Source: Bacillota bacterium
Lineage (GTDB): Bacteria > Bacillota > DTU030 > DUMP01
DNA length: 5,901 bases
NCBI GenBank assembly: GCA_012735455.1
Contig: JAAYHG010000211.1
Coordinates: forward strand, 1 to 5,901
Direction of reading: 5' to 3'
Shown here piece by piece: positions 1-4,789 of this stretch (positions within the stretch are counted from its first letter, which is position 1; every line of letters starts with the position of its first letter). Below the pieces are notes generated by a model. The model was not told the origin of the DNA. It saw nothing but the letters and a program-made list of their open reading frames with translations, and did no database searches. The position numbers and the translations under genes are program-made.

Positions 1-997
1 CGGTTCCGTCCATGAACATCCCGGCGATTAGGAAGAGAAAGTTCACCCTGACCCAAAAGAGGAGCTGGGAGGCATTTTCACACAGGAGCGAGTTAGCCAG
101 AAGCTGCGGCACCTCGTCCACCGTCAGTACCCAGCCGAACACTGAAGCCCCGGCCACCAGGATCATCACTCCGGCTAAGGTGACGGCGGAGTTCAGTGCC
201 GTTTGGTAAAGAGATTTCCACGTCATTTCTTTGTAGACAAACATGCTGACGGCGATGGCGTACACTGCCGAAACCCCGGCGGCTTCTGTAGGGGTAAAGA
301 CTCCGGAATAAATGCCACCCAGGATTATGATTGGTACTCCTAGAGACCAAAGAGCGTCCTTGCCGGTGCGCCAGATTTCGTGTGCACTAAACTCCGTCTC
401 TGGTTTGCGACCGTTTCTTATGGCGTAATAGAAGGAGTAAACCAAAATAACGGCGCTAAAAAGGAGGCCGGCACCGATACCGCCGACAAAAAGTGCCCCA
501 ATGGAGACTCCTGTCACAGTGCCGTAGACGATCATGGTGATGCTGGGCGGGATTAGAATAGCCACGGCGCCGCTGACGGTGACGAGGCCAATAGCGAAGG
601 CCTTGTCATACTTTTTCTCCACCATCTCTGGGTACATGAGGCTGCCTATGGCAGCCACTGTGGCCGGACTGGAGCCTGAGAGGGCGCCAAAGAAGGTGCA
701 GGCCAGCATAGTGGTAAGGGCCAGCCCACCACGCATGAAGCCTACCAAACTGTTAGTGAAGGCCAGAAGCCGCTTGGCGATGCCACCCTCGCGCATGATG
801 TCTGCTGCAAAGATAAACATGGGCATGGCCATAAGAGAAAACTTATCGATCCCGGCGAAGAAGCGCTGGGCGGCTACGGAGGGGGCAATCTCGCCTGACA
901 ACATCAAGGTGGCCAAGGGAGCAAAGGCCAAGGCGACGAAAATGGGGACCCGTCCCATAAGGAGTGCCAGCAGTAAGGCTAGGAGGAAAATTAGCAT
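1..997 (-). CDS. dctM: TRAP transporter large permease subunit DctM (3' end beyond left edge)
   Basis: Large membrane subunit of a tripartite ATP-independent periplasmic (TRAP) transporter, which carries the substrate across the membrane by ion-coupled transport. The reading frame starts at the ATG at 997 and stays open to base 1, giving 332 residues of a family that usually has about 425, so roughly 90-100 C-terminal residues are outside the window. It is a nearly continuous series of hydrophobic segments. DctM signatures are visible: FGALSGSSPATVAAIG (103-118), LIPPSITMIVYG (148-159), GVFTPTEAA (232-240) and GMFMDG near the edge. The first motif matches the conserved loop region that contributes to sodium and substrate sites in characterised family members. 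The start lies 4 bases after the dctQ stop, with GAGGTGAT just upstream inside the end of dctQ, so translational coupling is likely. Identification is firm; the substrate cannot be read from this subunit. Confidence 0.95.
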   Translation of the reverse strand, partial: MLIFLLALLLALLMGRVPIFVALAFAPLATLMLSGEIAPSVAAQRFFAGIDKFSLMAMPMFIFAADIMREGGIAKRLLAFTNSLVGFMRGGLALTTMLACTFFGALSGSSPATVAAIGSLMYPEMVEKKYDKAFAIGLVTVSGAVAILIPPSITMIVYGTVTGVSIGALFVGGIGAGLLFSAVILVYSFYYAIRNGRKPETEFSAHEIWRTGKDALWSLGVPIIILGGIYSGVFTPTEAAGVSAVYAIAVSMFVYKEMTWKSLYQTALNSAVTLAGVMILVAGASVFGWVLTVDEVPQLLANSLLCENASQLLFWVRVNFLFLIAGMFMDGT

Positions 998-1000
998 AGT

Positions 1001-1012
1001 ATCACCTCTCTG
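1001..1012 (-). promoter_or_regulatory. dctM ribosome binding site within the end of dctQ
   Basis: On the minus strand CAGAGAGGTGAT ends 3 bases before the dctM ATG and overlaps the last codons and stop of dctQ. The same 12 bases precede dctQ at 1479-1490. GAGGTGAT pairs with the 3' end of 16S rRNA, which supports ATG 997 as the dctM start and coupling of dctM translation to dctQ. Confidence 0.75.
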
Positions 1013-1472
1013 CCAATCGCTTAGCGATATCCTGGGAGAAGCGCAGCACACCCAGGGAAAGACCAATAGGTAGACTTAAATAGATGAGGTAGAAAGGGAC
1101 TTGGAGCGCGGGGGACTTTTGACCGCTGAGGAACTGTTGTCCGACCATCTGTAGGCTGTACTTAATCATCAACAGTGAAAAAATCAAGCACAGTACGTCC
1201 ACGGCTATTATGAGAAGTCGTTGCTGTCTCTTGGTCATGTAGTAGGCAAAGAAATCCACAGCCACGTGGGCATCGCGCCGAGCCGCCAGGCCGATACCAA
1301 TGAAGGTGATCCAGATTATAGTGTAGCGGATGAGTTCTTCTGACCACGGCAGCCCGGAACTGAAGAAGTGACGCAGGACCACGTTCAAGAACATCAAAAG
1401 GGTTGCACCCAAGAGACCCAAGGCGCAAAATGCCTCTTCCGCGAGTCTCAGAAGTTCACCCAACTGGCGCAT
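1002..1472 (-). CDS. dctQ: TRAP transporter small permease subunit DctQ
   Basis: Small four-helix membrane subunit of the TRAP transporter, which pairs with DctM and helps dock the substrate-loaded DctP. The 156-residue length is normal for the family. Hydrophobic segments lie at about 13-35, 48-64, 85-106 and 125-145. The family motif LPWSEELIRY (41-50) followed by TIIWITFIG precedes and enters the second helix, as usual in DctQ. The ATG at 1472 is preceded by AGAGAGGTGAT, a good match to the 16S anti-Shine-Dalgarno sequence. The gene sits between dctP (62 bases upstream, with a hairpin in the gap) and dctM (4 bases downstream), the standard P-Q-M order. DctQ diverges quickly, so the call rests on topology, the PWSEE motif and its neighbours, and together these are convincing. 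Confidence 0.94.
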   Translation of the reverse strand: MRQLGELLRLAEEAFCALGLLGATLLMFLNVVLRHFFSSGLPWSEELIRYTIIWITFIGIGLAARRDAHVAVDFFAYYMTKRQQRLLIIAVDVLCLIFSLLMIKYSLQMVGQQFLSGQKSPALQVPFYLIYLSLPIGLSLGVLRFSQDIAKRLAER

Positions 1473-1478
1473 AGACTC

Positions 1479-1490
1479 ATCACCTCTCTG
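1479..1490 (-). promoter_or_regulatory. dctQ ribosome binding site
   Basis: On the minus strand CAGAGAGGTGAT lies 6 bases before the dctQ ATG. It is identical over 12 bases to the dctM ribosome binding site and comes just after the intercistronic hairpin, so the hairpin would not cover it. Confidence 0.75.
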
Positions 1491-1495
1491 TCTTA

Positions 1496-1527
1496 GCTAA
1501 GGGGCTAGCGTTTGCCAGCCCCTTAGC
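1496..1527 (-). other. Intercistronic hairpin between dctP and dctQ
   Basis: GCTAAGGGGCT (1496-1506) and AGCCCCTTAGC (1517-1527) form a perfect 11-bp stem around a 10-base loop, and two more pairs are possible inside the loop. It begins 7 bases after the dctP stop codon in the direction of transcription. Neither strand has a T-run after the stem, so it is not a good intrinsic terminator. A 3' stabiliser or processing barrier that raises dctP over dctQM expression is more likely, since binding proteins are commonly needed in excess of the membrane subunits. The structure is seen; the function is inferred. Confidence 0.75.
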
Positions 1528-1534
1528 AGCAGGG

Positions 1535-2581
1535 CTACTGCTCGTACTTCTTATTCGCTTCTGCCGCTGCAGCCACCAGCTTATCCACAATGTCCTGTCC
1601 CGCTTTATCGGCAACGAATTCCACTACCGATTGGGTGGCGGCGCGGAAGGACTGCAGCTCTTCTGCCGTAGGGTAGTAGACTTCCATACCGTTTTCCTCT
1701 ACTTGTTGAAGATAGGAGGCCTCGTTTTGGGCAAGATCCGCCCACTCTACTTCATCGGCATAGGCCATGGCATCGCGGATGTTCTGCTGCAACTCTGGGG
1801 CGAGGGATTCAAACCAAGCTTTGTTGGCCGCGGTAATGTAGAGCATGGGTCCGTTCTGGGTTAAGGTGAGGTGTCGTTGTACCTCCCAGAGCTTGAGCAT
1901 GGTGATGGTTTGAAGGGGGTTTTCCTGGCCGTCCACAACACCTTGCTGCAGGGCATTGTAGAGCTCGCCGTATTCTACCGGCGTTGGGTTGGCCCCTAGT
2001 GCCCTGTAGGTTTCGATCAAGATAGGAGCAGGCATCACTCTCATCTTCTTGCCTTTCAGGTCAGCTGGGCTCTTAATGGGGAAGTTTGCCGTCATGTTTT
2101 TGAGGCCGCCGGACTCGTAGCCAAGGCCCATCAGGCCCTTGTCGTGGAAGGTATTCAGGATCTCTTGACCCACCGCTCCCGTTACCACCTCGTACATGGC
2201 ATCGTTATTGGTGAAGAGGAAGGGAATGTCGAAGGCCTGGACAGCAGGAGCGAAGTTACTCCAAACCGAGGCGGGCTGTTTGGTCATCTCTATGCTGCCA
2301 CTCTGGACCTGTTCCGCCTGCTCGCGCATCTGGCCCAACAGCATGTTGGGATAAATGGTGACTTGGATTTTACCACCGCTGAGCTCCTCTACTCTTTCCT
2401 TAAAAGCCAGGGCGCCTACATGTTGTGGGCTTGCGGTGTCTTGGTTGTGGCCGAACTTGATTTTTATTACGTCTTGTGCGTCACCGCCTCCGGCGGTTTG
2501 GGTGTTGGCGCAACCGCCTGTAGCGACGGCTAGTGTGGCTATTAATACTAGGACAGCTACCAGGGCCAGTGTTTTTCTCAT
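1535..2581 (-). CDS. dctP: TRAP transporter solute-binding lipoprotein DctP
   Basis: Extracytoplasmic receptor that captures the substrate and delivers it to DctQM. It has 348 residues, usual for the family. The N-terminus has a basic start (MRK), a hydrophobic stretch (about 5-20) and TGGC with Cys24, a loosely matching lipobox, so it is probably a membrane-anchored lipoprotein as expected in a Gram-positive cell. The mature part begins with the typical beta strand IKIKFGHNQ (39-47). GKKMRVM (177-183) contains Arg181, which aligns with the arginine that holds the substrate carboxylate in characterised TRAP receptors. ALQQGVVDGQENPL (210-223) is the best-known family motif. The substrate is therefore probably a carboxylate, but which one cannot be read here. 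The ATG at 2581 has a perfect AAGGAGGT 7 bases upstream. Only 41 bases separate it from pyrE upstream. Confidence 0.96.
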   Translation of the reverse strand: MRKTLALVAVLVLIATLAVATGGCANTQTAGGGDAQDVIKIKFGHNQDTASPQHVGALAFKERVEELSGGKIQVTIYPNMLLGQMREQAEQVQSGSIEMTKQPASVWSNFAPAVQAFDIPFLFTNNDAMYEVVTGAVGQEILNTFHDKGLMGLGYESGGLKNMTANFPIKSPADLKGKKMRVMPAPILIETYRALGANPTPVEYGELYNALQQGVVDGQENPLQTITMLKLWEVQRHLTLTQNGPMLYITAANKAWFESLAPELQQNIRDAMAYADEVEWADLAQNEASYLQQVEENGMEVYYPTAEELQSFRAATQSVVEFVADKAGQDIVDKLVAAAAEANKKYEQ

Positions 2582-2588
2582 GATTCAT

Positions 2589-2596
2589 ACCTCCTT
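2589..2596 (-). promoter_or_regulatory. Strong dctP ribosome binding site
   Basis: On the minus strand AAGGAGGT lies 7 bases before the dctP ATG, a full match to the anti-Shine-Dalgarno sequence. It is stronger than the sites of dctQ and dctM, in keeping with high demand for the binding protein. Confidence 0.85.
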
Positions 2597-2622
2597 CGGG
2601 ATTTAATAGGTTTTGTACGGGC

Positions 2623-3204
2623 TTACTTCTTCAAGTTGCGGCTGCCAGGTTCTACCAGAGGTAGTCCCCGGCGGCAAAGAGGGCATGTCTCAGCTTCCCA
2701 GGCTGCCATATGGAGCTGCAGCAGTGGGTAAAACTCCACCGGGAAGGTTACCCTGCCGCCACTCCGGTCTACCAGGGCAGCCACGCCCACTACCTGGGCC
2801 TGATGTTGGGTCAGACAAGCCAGCACCTCTCGCACTGAACTGCCGGTTGTCACAATATCATCTACTAACAGTACCTGTTCTTCTGGTGCCACATTAAAGC
2901 CGCGGCGCAGGGCCATAGCACCCTCTTCTCGCTCAGTAAAGATGGAGCGGCAGCCCAACTGACGGGCCAGCTCGTAAGCGAGAATGATACCGCCGGTAGC
3001 GGGACCAACAACCACATCTGGTTTCAGCCGAGATGTGCGCCTGGCCAGCTCCTGGCACAGGAGCTCTGTGACCTTGGGGTACTGCAGGAGTTGAAATTTT
3101 TCCAGGTAGGTGTCGCTGTGTAGTCCTGAAGTAAACTTGAAGTGGCCTTGTTTGTAAACGCCCGTCTTACGCAAGATAGCCTCAATTTCCTGGGAGTTGA
3201 GCAC
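2623..3204 (-). CDS. pyrE: Orotate phosphoribosyltransferase PyrE
   Basis: Cytoplasmic enzyme of de novo pyrimidine synthesis that joins orotate to PRPP to give OMP and pyrophosphate. It has 193 residues. Visible motifs are TSGLHSDTY (25-33), VVGPATGG (65-72) and the PRPP-binding loop VLLVDDIVTTGSS (111-123) with its paired aspartates. The C-terminus has CPLC (174-177) followed by GLPLVEPGSR (180-189), a tail I associate with the short Thermus-type PyrE clade also found in Clostridia; the two cysteines could bind metal or form a disulfide. The start is GTG at 3204, chosen because AGGAGGG lies 6 bases upstream; an ATG at 3209 is in another frame and too close to that site. The gene is first in its unit, behind its own promoter and an attenuator, and is followed closely by dctPQM. 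A xanthine or adenine phosphoribosyltransferase is unlikely given the motifs. Confidence 0.95.
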   Translation of the reverse strand: MLNSQEIEAILRKTGVYKQGHFKFTSGLHSDTYLEKFQLLQYPKVTELLCQELARRTSRLKPDVVVGPATGGIILAYELARQLGCRSIFTEREEGAMALRRGFNVAPEEQVLLVDDIVTTGSSVREVLACLTQHQAQVVGVAALVDRSGGRVTFPVEFYPLLQLHMAAWEAETCPLCRRGLPLVEPGSRNLKK

Positions 3205-3210
3205 TTCATT

Positions 3211-3217
3211 CCCTCCT
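3211..3217 (-). promoter_or_regulatory. pyrE ribosome binding site that decides a GTG start
   Basis: On the minus strand AGGAGGG is followed by 6 bases and then GTG at 3204. The spacing selects the GTG over the out-of-frame ATG at 3209, which would be only one base away. The site lies 19 bases after the attenuator T-run and is free in both alternative leader folds. Confidence 0.85.
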
Positions 3218-3236
3218 CATGGGGTAATCAGGGCAG

Positions 3237-3267
3237 AAAAAATCCCTGCCGGTGGACCGGCAGGGAT
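3237..3267 (-). terminator. Attenuator terminator in the pyrE leader
   Basis: On the minus strand ATCCCTGCCGGT (3267-3256) and ACCGGCAGGGAT (3253-3242) form a perfect GC-rich stem with a very short loop, in practice 11 pairs around a TCCA tetraloop, followed directly by six Ts (3242-3237). This is a textbook intrinsic terminator. It sits between the promoter and the pyrE start, 32 bases before the GTG, so it must be conditional. Its 5' arm can instead pair with an upstream antiterminator segment. Confidence 0.93.
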
Positions 3268-3322
3268 GTGCTACGCACGCCATGCTGTTCAGGCTACACT
3301 TGTCGCGTTTCCCTTACCGGCC
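3255..3322 (-). promoter_or_regulatory. Antiterminator pairing in the pyrE leader
   Basis: On the minus strand the segment 3322-3310 (GGCCGGTAAGGGA) can pair with 3266-3255 (TCCCTGCCGGTC), which is most of the terminator 5' arm. The pairs are AGGGA with TCCCT, then CCGG with CCGG across one bulged base, then a G-T and a G-C pair. The same segment forms the 3' side of the upstream PyrR-binding hairpin. The antiterminator therefore excludes both the terminator and the PyrR hairpin, as the PyrR attenuation model requires. Pairing was worked out by hand without free-energy values. Confidence 0.75.
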
Positions 3323-3344
3323 GCACGGGACCGGACTTAAAGGG
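3311..3344 (-). promoter_or_regulatory. PyrR-binding anti-antiterminator hairpin (pyr leader)
   Basis: On the minus strand CCCTT (3344-3340) pairs with AAGGG (3315-3311) and CCGG (3334-3331) with CCGG (3320-3317). Between the two stems is a lopsided internal loop, TAAGT on one side and T on the other. Above them TCC and GG close a small loop, CGTGC. This follows the known PyrR binding-loop layout, and GGTCCCGTGCGGCC (3331-3318) matches most of the consensus ARUCCNGNGAGGYU. The usual GAGG is GCGG here. When PyrR with UMP or UTP binds, this hairpin would hold the antiterminator strand and let the terminator form. PyrR itself is not in the window, so the regulator is inferred from RNA architecture. 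Confidence 0.8.
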
Positions 3345-3362
3345 CACTATTTGATTAACCGA

Positions 3363-3391
3363 ATTCTATCACGCTATCCAGGGTCCGTCAA
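3363..3391 (-). promoter_or_regulatory. Sigma-A promoter of the pyrE-dctPQM unit
   Basis: On the minus strand TTGACG (3391-3386) and TAGAAT (3368-3363) are separated by exactly 17 bases. A TG one base before the -10 box makes it an extended -10, and the A/T-rich stretch AAAATTTAGGA just upstream of the -35 box could act as an UP element. Transcription would begin near 3356, about 12 bases before the PyrR hairpin and about 150 bases before the pyrE start. Confidence 0.85.
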
Positions 3392-3516
3392 TCCTAAATT
3401 TTGCTGAACCACGACCTTACGCAATCTCATGCTAGAGCCCAGTGCCTACCAAAGGGGTTGCAGGAGATATCTTGGTTCAGGGCGAAAGGTATCCTCGAGA
3501 CAAGGAGGGATTCTCT
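3392..3516. other. Divergent intergenic stretch without a recognised element
   Basis: The region between pyrE and the DUF4177-like gene spans 312 bases. The part nearer pyrE is filled by its leader and promoter. In these remaining 125 bases, apart from the A/T-rich bases next to the pyrE -35 box and the ribosome binding site at 3502-3508, no convincing plus-strand promoter, operator or hairpin was found. The frame of the downstream gene is open back to a GTG at 3442, but that start has no ribosome binding site and the extra residues do not resemble the family. Confidence 0.5.
3502..3508 (+). promoter_or_regulatory. Ribosome binding site fixing the start of the DUF4177-like gene
   Basis: AAGGAGG is followed by 8 bases and GTG at 3517. 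It selects this start over the upstream in-frame GTG at 3442, which has no such site, and gives a 56-residue protein that fits the family length. Confidence 0.85.
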
Positions 3517-3687
3517 GTGCCGCGTTTTGAGTATAAGGTGCTTATCTTGGGCACGGCGGAGCTACTGGAAGAAGAACTAAACAAGTGGGGCCAGGAAGGT
3601 TGGCGCTTGGCCACTACCTATATGGTCCCGTGCTTTGTTGGACACAACGTGGTGGCCACCATGGAACGCCAACTGTCAGAAGAGTAG
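3517..3687 (+). CDS. Small DUF4177-like protein
   Basis: A 56-residue soluble protein of unknown function. It begins MPRFEYKVL and has the amphipathic stretch LLEEELNKWGQEGWRL (16-31), with Trp24, Gly28 and Trp29, followed by a probable beta strand ending VVATMERQL. The pattern 'FEYKV ... L...LN..G.EGW.L ... ER' is what I know from DUF4177, a family of small proteins with no established biochemical role. No signal peptide or membrane segment is seen. The start is GTG at 3517, set by AAGGAGG 8 bases upstream. The gene ends 22 bases before the aldo/keto reductase and no terminator lies between, so the two are probably co-transcribed. The family assignment is by eye and is moderately secure; a link to the reductase is suggested only by position. 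Confidence 0.8.
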   Translation: MPRFEYKVLILGTAELLEEELNKWGQEGWRLATTYMVPCFVGHNVVATMERQLSEE

Positions 3688-3709
3688 GGATAGAGGGGGT
3701 AGGTACAAC

Positions 3710-4663
3710 GTGAAACGCGTTCGTCTTGGCCAGTTGGGGCCGGAGGTAACGGAACTGTGCTTTGGTGTGTTGCCCCTGGGGCCAGTGCAAAAGAACATAG
3801 GCCAAGAGGCAGCGGTAGCGTTGCTTAAAGAGGCCATCGATCTGGGCATCAATTTTTTTGATACGGCCGAAATGTATAAGACTCAAGAGTATTTGGGCCA
3901 GGCCATCGCTGACCATGACCGCAGCAGTCTGGTTATTGCCACTAAATCTGCCGCGAAGACCTACGCTGAGATGCAAGCCAGCATTGTACAGTCCCTCAAA
4001 GAGCTGGGGACGGACTATATCGACATCTATCTCCTGCACGCGGCACGCGTGACCACAGCAGTGTTTGCCGAGCGTGCAGGGGCACTGGAGTGTCTACAGG
4101 AATTTAAGGCCAAGGGTATCATCCGGCAGGTGGGTATATCCACGCACTCGGTGCCGGTGGTGAGAATAGCAGCAGAACGCGATGATATTGATATAATCTT
4201 TCCCTTGATCAACAAGCTGGGACGGGGTATTCAGGCTGGCACCCGTGAAGAGATGGAGGCGGCCATCGCTTATGCTGCCGCCCAGGGAAAGGGGCTCTAC
4301 GCCATGAAGGCCCTGGCCGGTGGGCACCTGGTTGAGGAGATCCCGGAGGCCATGGCGTATGTGCGTAGCCTTTCTGGCATCAGCGCCATAGCCGTAGGCA
4401 TGGTGGATTCGGCTGAACTAAGGCACAACGTGGAGCTCTTCTTACATGGTACGGTTTCCCCAGAGCTTGCTGCTGCCGCCAGCAAGAAGCGCAAACGGCT
4501 CATTGTGCTGGGTTTCTGCCGCGGCTGCGGTGCTTGTGTCCGTACCTGCCCTAACCATGCCCTGAGCCTGCTGGAGGGACGGGCACAAGTGGATACCAGC
4601 CTGTGTATCCTCTGCGGTTATTGTAACCCGGTATGTCCGGAATTTGCACTGCGCTTAGTTTAG
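3710..4663 (+). CDS. Aldo/keto reductase with C-terminal 2x[4Fe-4S] ferredoxin domain
   Basis: Probable cytoplasmic oxidoreductase of 317 residues joining an aldo/keto reductase TIM barrel to a ferredoxin-like tail. The catalytic tetrad is complete: Asp51 and Tyr56 in FFDTAEMY, Lys79 in VIATK, His110 in YLLH. The C-terminus carries two full cluster motifs, CRGCGACVRTCP (Cys270, 273, 276, 280) and CILCGYCNPVCP (Cys299, 302, 305, 309), each of the CxxCxxCxxxCP type that binds [4Fe-4S]. This fused architecture is known in anaerobes and archaea, where the physiological substrate is mostly unknown; electron exchange between a nicotinamide cofactor or carbonyl substrate and ferredoxin is an inference. 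The GTG at 3710 is preferred because GAGGGGG lies about 10 bases upstream and homology begins with MKRVRLGQLG. The open frame extends back to 3635, overlapping the DUF4177-like gene, but without family resemblance. A strong terminator follows. Confidence 0.93.
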   Translation: MKRVRLGQLGPEVTELCFGVLPLGPVQKNIGQEAAVALLKEAIDLGINFFDTAEMYKTQEYLGQAIADHDRSSLVIATKSAAKTYAEMQASIVQSLKELGTDYIDIYLLHAARVTTAVFAERAGALECLQEFKAKGIIRQVGISTHSVPVVRIAAERDDIDIIFPLINKLGRGIQAGTREEMEAAIAYAAAQGKGLYAMKALAGGHLVEEIPEAMAYVRSLSGISAIAVGMVDSAELRHNVELFLHGTVSPELAAAASKKRKRLIVLGFCRGCGACVRTCPNHALSLLEGRAQVDTSLCILCGYCNPVCPEFALRLV

Positions 4664-4671
4664 AGCTAGCC

Positions 4672-4712
4672 AACCCCCTCACCCTGCTTTTCTGGGTGAG
4701 GGGGTTCTTTTT
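4672..4712 (+). terminator. Intrinsic terminator of the DUF4177-reductase unit
   Basis: AACCCCCTCACCC (4672-4684) and GGGTGAGGGGGTT (4694-4706) form a perfect 13-bp stem around a 9-base loop, followed by CTTTTT (4707-4712). It begins 8 bases after the reductase stop codon. The reverse strand has no T-run after the stem, so it acts in one direction. It separates the reductase from cphB, which therefore needs its own promoter. Confidence 0.95.
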
Positions 4713-4713
4713 G

Positions 4714-4719
4714 TATAAA
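4714..4719 (+). promoter_or_regulatory. Candidate -10 box for cphBA
   Basis: TATAAA matches the -10 consensus at five of six positions and lies right after the terminator T-run. A promoter is expected in the 66 bases between the terminator and cphB. There is no good -35 box at the right distance, because that position falls inside the terminator stem, so the call is weak. A poorer alternative is TTGTAT (4711-4716) with TAGAAG (4734-4739). Confidence 0.3.
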
Positions 4720-4765
4720 TTTTCCCGTCTATGTAGAAGCTAGTGACCGTGGTGAGAGGAAAGAG

Positions 4766-4789
4766 ATGGGAGCTAGACATGGGCGATAA
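4766..4789 (+). other. Possible 7-codon leader ORF overlapping the cphB start
   Basis: ATG at 4766 opens a frame encoding MGARHGR and stops at TAA 4787-4789, just inside cphB in another frame. AGAGGA (4755-4760) lies 5 bases before it, an acceptable ribosome binding site. Two of the seven codons are arginine, a component of cyanophycin. Such a short ORF can arise by chance, so translation and a regulatory role are speculative. Confidence 0.2.
4768..4772 (+). promoter_or_regulatory. cphB ribosome binding site
   Basis: GGGAG is followed by 6 bases and ATG at 4779. This favours ATG 4779 over the upstream in-frame GTG codons at 4743, 4749 and 4752, none of which has an equally good site. Confidence 0.65.

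Noticed and set aside
534..1073. A 179-codon plus-strand frame rich in Lys, Arg, Ala and Met opposite dctM.
   Set aside because: It is the shadow of dctM, whose minus-strand frame has clear family motifs; the plus-strand composition is low in variety and lacks a recognisable domain.
2144..2897. Three plus-strand frames (2144-2533, 2355-2606, 2613-2897) opposite dctP and pyrE.
   Set aside because: They are antisense shadows of genes with conserved motifs on the minus strand, and have no ribosome binding sites or recognisable domains.
3206..3283. A 25-codon minus-strand frame in the pyrE leader, from ATG 3283 across the terminator to TGA just before the pyrE GTG, resembling a leader peptide.
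   Set aside because: There is no ribosome binding site before ATG 3283, no run of regulatory codons, and the RNA structures already explain the attenuation by PyrR.
3351..3380. Plus-strand promoter TTGATT, 18 bases, TATCCA, facing the DUF4177-like gene and overlapping the pyrE promoter.
   Set aside because: Only four and three of six bases match the consensus, so it is no better than chance in this A/T-rich patch.
3442..3516. An N-terminal extension of the DUF4177-like protein from GTG 3442.
   Set aside because: There is no ribosome binding site at 3442, whereas AAGGAGG stands at the right distance from GTG 3517 and the family resemblance begins there.
3635..3709. A start of the aldo/keto reductase at 3635, inside the DUF4177-like gene.
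   Set aside because: The extra 25 residues lack family resemblance, and GTG 3710 has a ribosome binding site and begins the typical first beta strands.
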